This document shows, piece by piece, positions 59,541 through 64,000 of a stretch of DNA of 64,000 nt (the stretch's first letter is position 1; each line of letters opens with the position of its first letter). Made by a program: the position numbers and the translations under genes. The DNA comes from Adiantum capillus-veneris. Lineage: Eukaryota > Streptophyta > Polypodiopsida > Polypodiales > Pteridaceae. The stretch spans positions 171,673,740 through 171,737,739 of the forward strand of contig CM043944.1 of the NCBI GenBank assembly GCA_014529385.2, written 5' to 3'. The notes under the pieces were generated by a model that was not told where the DNA came from, made no database searches, and saw only the letters and a program-made list of their open reading frames with translations.

Positions 59541-60790
59541 TCTTCTATGATAGATGAGTATGCTACTGACCCTGACTTTAGAGACATAATGTCAAACCTT
59601 GCTTTGGGGAAGAAAGAGGAACCATTCACCTTGCAGGATGGTTATCTTCTCCACGGCAATAGGCTATGTGTTACCCATTCCCTTTGTGAGAAGGTTATGT
59701 ATGAATCCCATGCTCCTCCATATGCAGGGCATAGAGGTATTCAACCTACTCTCCAAGGAGTAGAGACGTATTTCTATTGGCCTACCATGAAAGTGGACAT
59801 ACAAGAGTATGTTTCAAAATGTGTAGTATGCCAAAAGACCAAGTATGATAGAGGGAAGCAACCTGGATTACTCCAGCCATTGCCTATTCCAAATTCACCA
59901 TGGGAGAGTATATCCATGGATTGCATCTTTGGATTACCCAAGTCTATCCATGGGAATACATGAATATGGACAATAGTCGACAGGTTTAGCAAGCAAGCAC
60001 ATTTTATTCCTATCAAAAAGACTATTAAGGCACATCAAATGGCAACTCTCTTCATATCTCAGATTTTCAAGCACCATGGATTACCCACATCCATCGTGTC
60101 ATATAGAGATCCTAGAATGACCAGTAATTTCTGGAAAGGTCTCTTTGAAAATCTAGGAACAAGATTGAATTTCTCTTCGGCCTATCACCCACAAACGGAT
60201 GGCCAAAGTGAGATAGCCAATCTTACGATACTCGATCTACTCAAGACTTATGTTACCGAAGTAGATCAACGCTCACAATGGGAAAAGTATTTACCTCTAG
60301 TAGAGTATGCCTACAATAATATTGTACATACTTCTACTGGGAAAGCACCTTTCGAGATCATAGAGGGAAGAACTAAAAGTCCCTTGCTACTCAAAGTACA
60401 TGGGAAGATCTTCGTCGCCGATGAGTATAGCCGTGACCTACAAGAATCTTTTCAAAAGATTAGGGAGGCTATAGCCATCTCTCAACAAAGGCAAAAAGAT
60501 GTTGCTGATAAGCATAGAAGAGCCTTAATGTTCAAAGAAAATGATTGGGTCTTACTCAAGTTTCCTAAGGCTCGATTAAGGCAAACGACGGGCAAAAATC
60601 CTACGGGCCATCAAAAGTATTATGCTAAACTAGCAAAAAGATACTATGGTCCTTTCCAAATCTTGAAGCCCATAAATGAGACGGCTTATCAACTCAAGTT
60701 GCCCAACCATTGGCTTATACACAATGCCTTTCATGTAAGCCTACTTAAGCCCTACAAAGGAGAGCCACCAACTGAACCAATTATTCGGAA
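59541..60790 (+). pseudogene. Chromovirus integrase
   Basis: The zinc-binding part shows HAPPYAGHRGI (His pair) and CVVCQKTK (Cys pair). The core has SMDCIFGLPKSIHGNT (first Asp, about 59,918), then a TGA at 59,961 where B has GGA. The second Asp position reads VSYRDPRMTSNF (Tyr for Asp, about 60,100). The Glu lies in HPQTDGQSEIANLTI (about 60,220). The C-terminal domain (LKFPKARLRQTTGKN, AYQLKLPNHWLIHNAFHVSL) is open to about 60,785, where a one-base loss shifts the frame before the chromodomain. Confidence 0.9.
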
Positions 60791-61000
60791 GACCCTCCCG
60801 AAGTTGAAGACCAAGAAGAGGTGCTACAACCCGAAGCTGTCCTTCGGCATGAAGACAAGGTACTACGACATGGTAAGATAATCCGACGGTATCTTATTCA
60901 GTTCAAAAATTATCCTTTTGAAGATGCTAAATGGATGCAAGGAGTACAACTTAAGGATAGTATGAACCTTGTCAATACTTACAATGCTACATTAGAGTAA
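60791..61000 (+). pseudogene. Chromodomain at integrase C-terminus
   Basis: In the third frame after the shift: EDPPEVEDQEEVLQPEAVL, GKIIRRYLIQFKNYPFEDAK, WMQGVQLKDSMNLVN, stop at 60,998. The aromatic/charged order Tyr-Leu-(I/V)-Gln-(F/W)-Lys-x-Tyr-Pro-x-x-(D/E)-Ala-x-Trp is that of the chromodomain that directs chromovirus integration to marked chromatin (family knowledge). This is the direct evidence that the family, and by homology element B, are chromoviruses. The tail ends in TYNATLE. Confidence 0.8.
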
Positions 61001-61361
61001 GCAAATGTACAACTCTCTTTTAAATGACTCATGTTTTTGTCTTATAAGACTAATCCTCTTTTTAATTGTGCACAAATCTAACTAGTATGCATGCTTAGAA
61101 TCATGTTTGTGATGACGACGTCTCTCAAACACCAAGTAGAATTTGTCACTCTACTTTGGGAGAATGAAATGGACTACAGAGCAGACATGCTTGCGGCAGC
61201 TATGTCTCCCAAGCACCAAATGGATTAGTCATCCATCTTGGAAAGATGTTGTAGGGTAAAAAAGGGATCCTCTACCCATTAAGTACGATTGACTAATGAC
61301 TAAGGCTTTATCTCTTCTACCTCATAGTCGAGGACGACTATGATTTCAAGAGAGAGGTAAT
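61001..61361 (+). other. Chromovirus 3' untranslated region and polypurine tract
   Basis: No ORF. The purine run CAAGAGAGAGGTAA at 61,348-61,361 abuts the LTR. The preceding 170 bp match, in reverse, 27,584-27,762. Confidence 0.8.
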
Positions 61362-61937
61362 GTCATAAAATCTAATATCTAACCAACCCCAATGATTTTC
61401 TCATATTAAATTGATCACTTAATGTGGGAGAATAAACGGTAACAAGTGTTAACATATAGATATGTGCTTATAGATCTATCTCAACACGGGGCCAATAGTA
61501 AAGGGGCCCAAATGGGAGATGGTCTATCAAGAGCAAGGCTAACCAATGGAGCATAAGACCTTAGGGTTAGCTTCATTGAAGACCTCCAATAATGTGTGTA
61601 AAAGTCCTTTGACCTTAGGTAAGCTAGGGCTGAGCTTGAGGTGGGAACCCGGCCCAAGCTCGAGGTGCTTGTCGTGCTTCAGGTGCTTGTCATGCTTGAG
61701 GTGCTTGATTAAGATGCTTGAGGTGCTTGACTGGCTCCATGCTTGAGGTGCTTGACTTGGTGCATGATTAAGGTGCTTGAGGTGCCTTGAGAAGCTTGCC
61801 TGAGATGCTTTTGGGAACACCCCCTACTTCAAGTGCTTAGTCATGCTTGATGACTAAGGGGCTTTCTCATCCAAAGTCAAAAAGATCCCTACAAGGAGGG
61901 GGGCGAGCCTACAAGGGGGGGGGGGGGGATGAGAGAG

Positions 61938-61968
<31 letters not shown>

Positions 61969-62985
61969 GGGAATCCCCAGCTTGAAGAGGCAGCAAGGAC
62001 ACTTGTCAAGTTCCTCCTCATGTTGCCCTCATGGTGTGCCTGAAGCCTATTGGTTGGCCACCCAAGGGGTCCAATGATAATTTAGGATATTTAATTAATT
62101 GATTTTGCATTTATCAAGTCCTCTCTCTCAAAGGGGAAAGGGGGACACTCGTCCCAAGGCGACCCATGTTGCTTGTAATGGCTCCTGCTTGTGATTGGCT
62201 AGGCCTGGAAGGGTCCAATGAGCTTCAAGCATGAGCTACAAGGGGGGGTCGACCCAAGCAAGCTAGGGGGGTGCTTAGGGGGTATACTCACCCACACACA
62301 CTCACAAACACTCTCATTGTGTACTATGCAAAGTGCAAGAGCTCCTTCTCCAAGCAAGTAGAGGTTGAGAGCCTACACCAACACTCTTGGCTATGGAGTG
62401 TAAATCCATCCAAGAGCCATGCTTCAATGCTTGAGCTTGCCATCTATTTCTTCCTCATTACTATGCTATTATGTATGCTAGCACAAGAGTTATGATAAGT
62501 GAGGAACTAGCTCTTTCTCGTATGAAATATTTCTTCTTCCTCTTCCCTACCCTCATTCCCTGCTAGCTCTCTCCACCTTCGAAGGTGTTTGAGGTCTTGG
62601 GACTGAGGCTTGGTATAGTTAAATCTTTCTTCAAGTTTAGGTTATGCTATGATGGTGATGCATGAAGCTTTCCATCTTCATTGCTTCACCTAGGTTACAA
62701 GGAACACAAAGAATGTATTGTAACAAGTCTCTCTTTATGGGAGAGATCATAATACAAATGCCTATTGGAGGGGGGACCGGATCCACATAAATCCGGTCCT
62801 CAATTGTTGTCATGTTCTCTAAATTCTCTCTCTTGCAAAAGTATTGTCTATGCCAAGTTAACTAATTGCTATGATTATGTTGCTATCTTCAATTATGTCT
62901 ACCCGCTATGCTCACAAAATCATTTCTTGAAAGTAATCTCATTAAATTCCGCTACTCTCAAATTGAATAGGCAAATTCCATTACA
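61362..62985 (+). repeat. Chromovirus 3' LTR
   Basis: TGTCATAAAATC...TTCCATTACA, 1,624 bp. It holds a GCTTGAGGTGCTT minisatellite (61,655-61,812), a G run (61,915-61,929) and (CA)n (61,941-61,968). Confidence 0.85.
61655..61812. repeat. GCTTGAGGTGCTT minisatellite
   Basis: Eight or nine imperfect copies of (A)TGCTTGAGGTGCTTGA with spacers of 3-14 bp, within U3 of the chromovirus LTR. Confidence 0.8.
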
Positions 62986-63150
62986 TGGGAGTAAGCAAGT
63001 GTACTAATCTTTGTTGATTGTCATTGGTTTCAAGAGCTACTAATTAAGAATGGAGTATTCTAATCTCACATTCCAGTTCTTTTTAGCAATGCTCTTCCTC
63101 TGTATCTACAATATATTCTTTCATTTTAGTGATGGCCTATTCTATTAAGT
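62986..63150. other. Short stretch with nothing recognised
   Basis: Right flank of the chromovirus LTR. No target duplication can be checked because the left end of that element is missing. Confidence 0.4.
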
Positions 63151-63768
63151 GATGTCTCTTTCAGCTAGATTTTCAAGCATTACAAGATCATGTGTACCCC
63201 ATGATCATGTCTCTAGAGCTATACTTATTTCAGGTGCTTCTTGGGTAGTTTTTTGTTTCCCATTGTCTGGACCACTAGTAGGTTTAGTGTGTGTCACTTC
63301 AGAAGATGACCTTTTCTGCTTTGTCTATGGTTGTTCCCAATGTACATCAGACTCTCTTTGTGTATCTCCTTGGCCACCTTGGTCATCGTTGCCATGATCA
63401 TCTATTTGGGTAAACTCAAACTGCTTGTAGTTAAGTTTTTCTTGTAATGTGGCTAGCAAATCTTTCAAGTCTTCATTTTCTTTCATAAGAGCACCATTTT
63501 CTATTTGGAGACTTTCCTCTTGTACTAGTGCTACAGTGGTGGCATCTTGCTTGCATTTGAGTTTTTCATGTAATGCGGCTACCAAAGCTTTCAAGTCTTA
63601 ATTTTCTATTCTAAGAGCAACATTTTCTATTTGGAGACTTTCCTCTCATACTAGTGTTTTTGTGGTGGAATCTTTCTTGCAGTCCAATTTTGCTTGTAAT
63701 GTGGCCACCGAAGCTTTCAAATCTTCATTTTCTTTCCTAAGAGCAGCATTTTTTGTTTGGGGACTTTC
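63151..63768 (-). pseudogene. Coiled-coil Gag-like ORF with 42-residue repeats (element F)
   Basis: Minus-strand frame with about two and a half units of a 126-bp repeat (the phrase CTTTCAA recurs at 63,461, 63,587 and 63,713). Each encodes a heptad-rich segment such as ESLQIENGALMKENEDLKDL followed by LQEKL-type ends. A polar tail (QIDDHGNDDQGGQGDTQRES) and a Ser/Thr/Lys-rich end follow. Stops lie at about 63,595 and 63,310. It lies directly inside an LTR (63,769-64,000) on the same strand, where Gag or an extra leader ORF would be expected. I recognise no named family. Confidence 0.45.
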
Positions 63769-64000
63769 TGTGGGATGCATATCTAGCCTCACCATCCTAT
63801 CTTATTGCATTATTAGCGAGAACCACGATTAATTTGTCAAACCATGGGACGAAGCTGACTCGACTAGTGCATAGAGGCTACAAGAGGTTGTCAATCCCTC
63901 GAAAAATAACTAACAACTCGTATCTAACTCAAGCTACACTCAAGTTACTGAAATCACCAAAAGACAATCGCTCATTGGCAAGCAAATCACATCTGTTATA
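63769..64000 (-). repeat. Element F LTR (runs off the window)
   Basis: The minus strand ends GCATCCCACA, like the LTR end of element C (TTGTCCCACA). Its upstream 180 bp parallel 41,104-41,281 with an extra block of about 45 bp. No primer site follows, so that part is deleted. Confidence 0.6.

Larger units (their letters stand above)
58385..62985 (+). mobile_element. Right-hand chromovirus: 3' half with complete 3' LTR
   Basis: Begins in the middle of RT (KKDGTYRMCVDY) and runs through RNase H, integrase and chromodomain to a polypurine tract and a 1,624-bp LTR. It is closely related to element B in coding, while the LTR is a diverged subfamily shared with 27,033-28,985. The 5' LTR, gag, protease and start of RT are absent. 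The element C fragment abuts it directly, and I see no target duplication. Confidence 0.85.

Noticed and set aside
61655-61812. GCTTGAGGTGCTT array as a CRISPR array
   Set aside because: Spacers are 3-14 bp, repeats are imperfect, and it sits inside an LTR of a plant retrotransposon.

Overview
This window is a stretch of repeat-dense nuclear DNA from a land plant, probably an angiosperm. The evidence is plant-type Ty3/gypsy elements (one with a second RNase H domain, one with a chromodomain), a Ty1/copia element primed by initiator tRNA-Met, a CACTA (En/Spm) DNA transposon with TNP2-type transposase exons, plant telomere-like TTTAGGG repeats, and very long (GT)n, (GA)n and poly-G tracts. I see no intact host gene, no rRNA and no tRNA. 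The only host-like coding matter is a decayed heavy-metal-associated (HMA) domain exon carried inside the CACTA element, plus a doubtful SWIM zinc-finger scrap.

Left third (1-24,240): a three-level nest. A minus-strand gypsy copy (D: 1-409 and 20,932-23,985) is split by a second minus-strand gypsy element with a dual RNase H (A: 410-20,931, LTRs about 2.3 kb). The 5' LTR of A is itself split by a chromovirus-type complex (B: 10,585-19,784) flanked by the 5-bp duplication GAGAT. B is unusual. Its outer LTRs are in minus orientation, but its interior is a plus-strand LTR, primer-binding site, gag and pol truncated inside integrase. This makes a roughly 1.5-kb head-to-head LTR palindrome. After B landed, a 580-bp segment bounded by GT tracts was duplicated across its right edge.

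Middle (24,260-41,000): fragments. They are an LTR (E) duplicated in tandem with one copy interrupted; a 195-bp-arm hairpin (25,415-25,836); a second inverted pair of chromovirus LTRs (27,033-28,985); a scrap of CACTA transposase (31,924-32,231); a minus-strand gag-like pseudogene beside a plus-strand ORF remnant (33,857-37,278); and a minus-strand gypsy pol (G: 37,809-40,880). Long stretches here show nothing recognisable.

Right third (40,890-64,000): a second nest. Plus-strand gypsy element C (LTR end 41,281, gag to RT 53,695-58,383) is split by a CACTA element (43,565-53,694, TSD ATC). The CACTA is in turn split by a young copia element (48,411-53,571, LTRs 227 bp with 2 differences). C ends abruptly at about 58,384 against the 3' half of a chromovirus (RT to chromodomain and a complete 3' LTR, to 62,985). 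The window closes with a minus-strand coiled-coil gag-like ORF and an LTR related to that of C in inverse orientation.

Almost all coding regions are broken by stops or frameshifts and several integrases have lost catalytic Asp residues, so these are relics that could move only with proteins supplied in trans. The order of events read from the nesting is D, then A, then B, then the GT-bounded duplication; and separately C, then CACTA, then copia.
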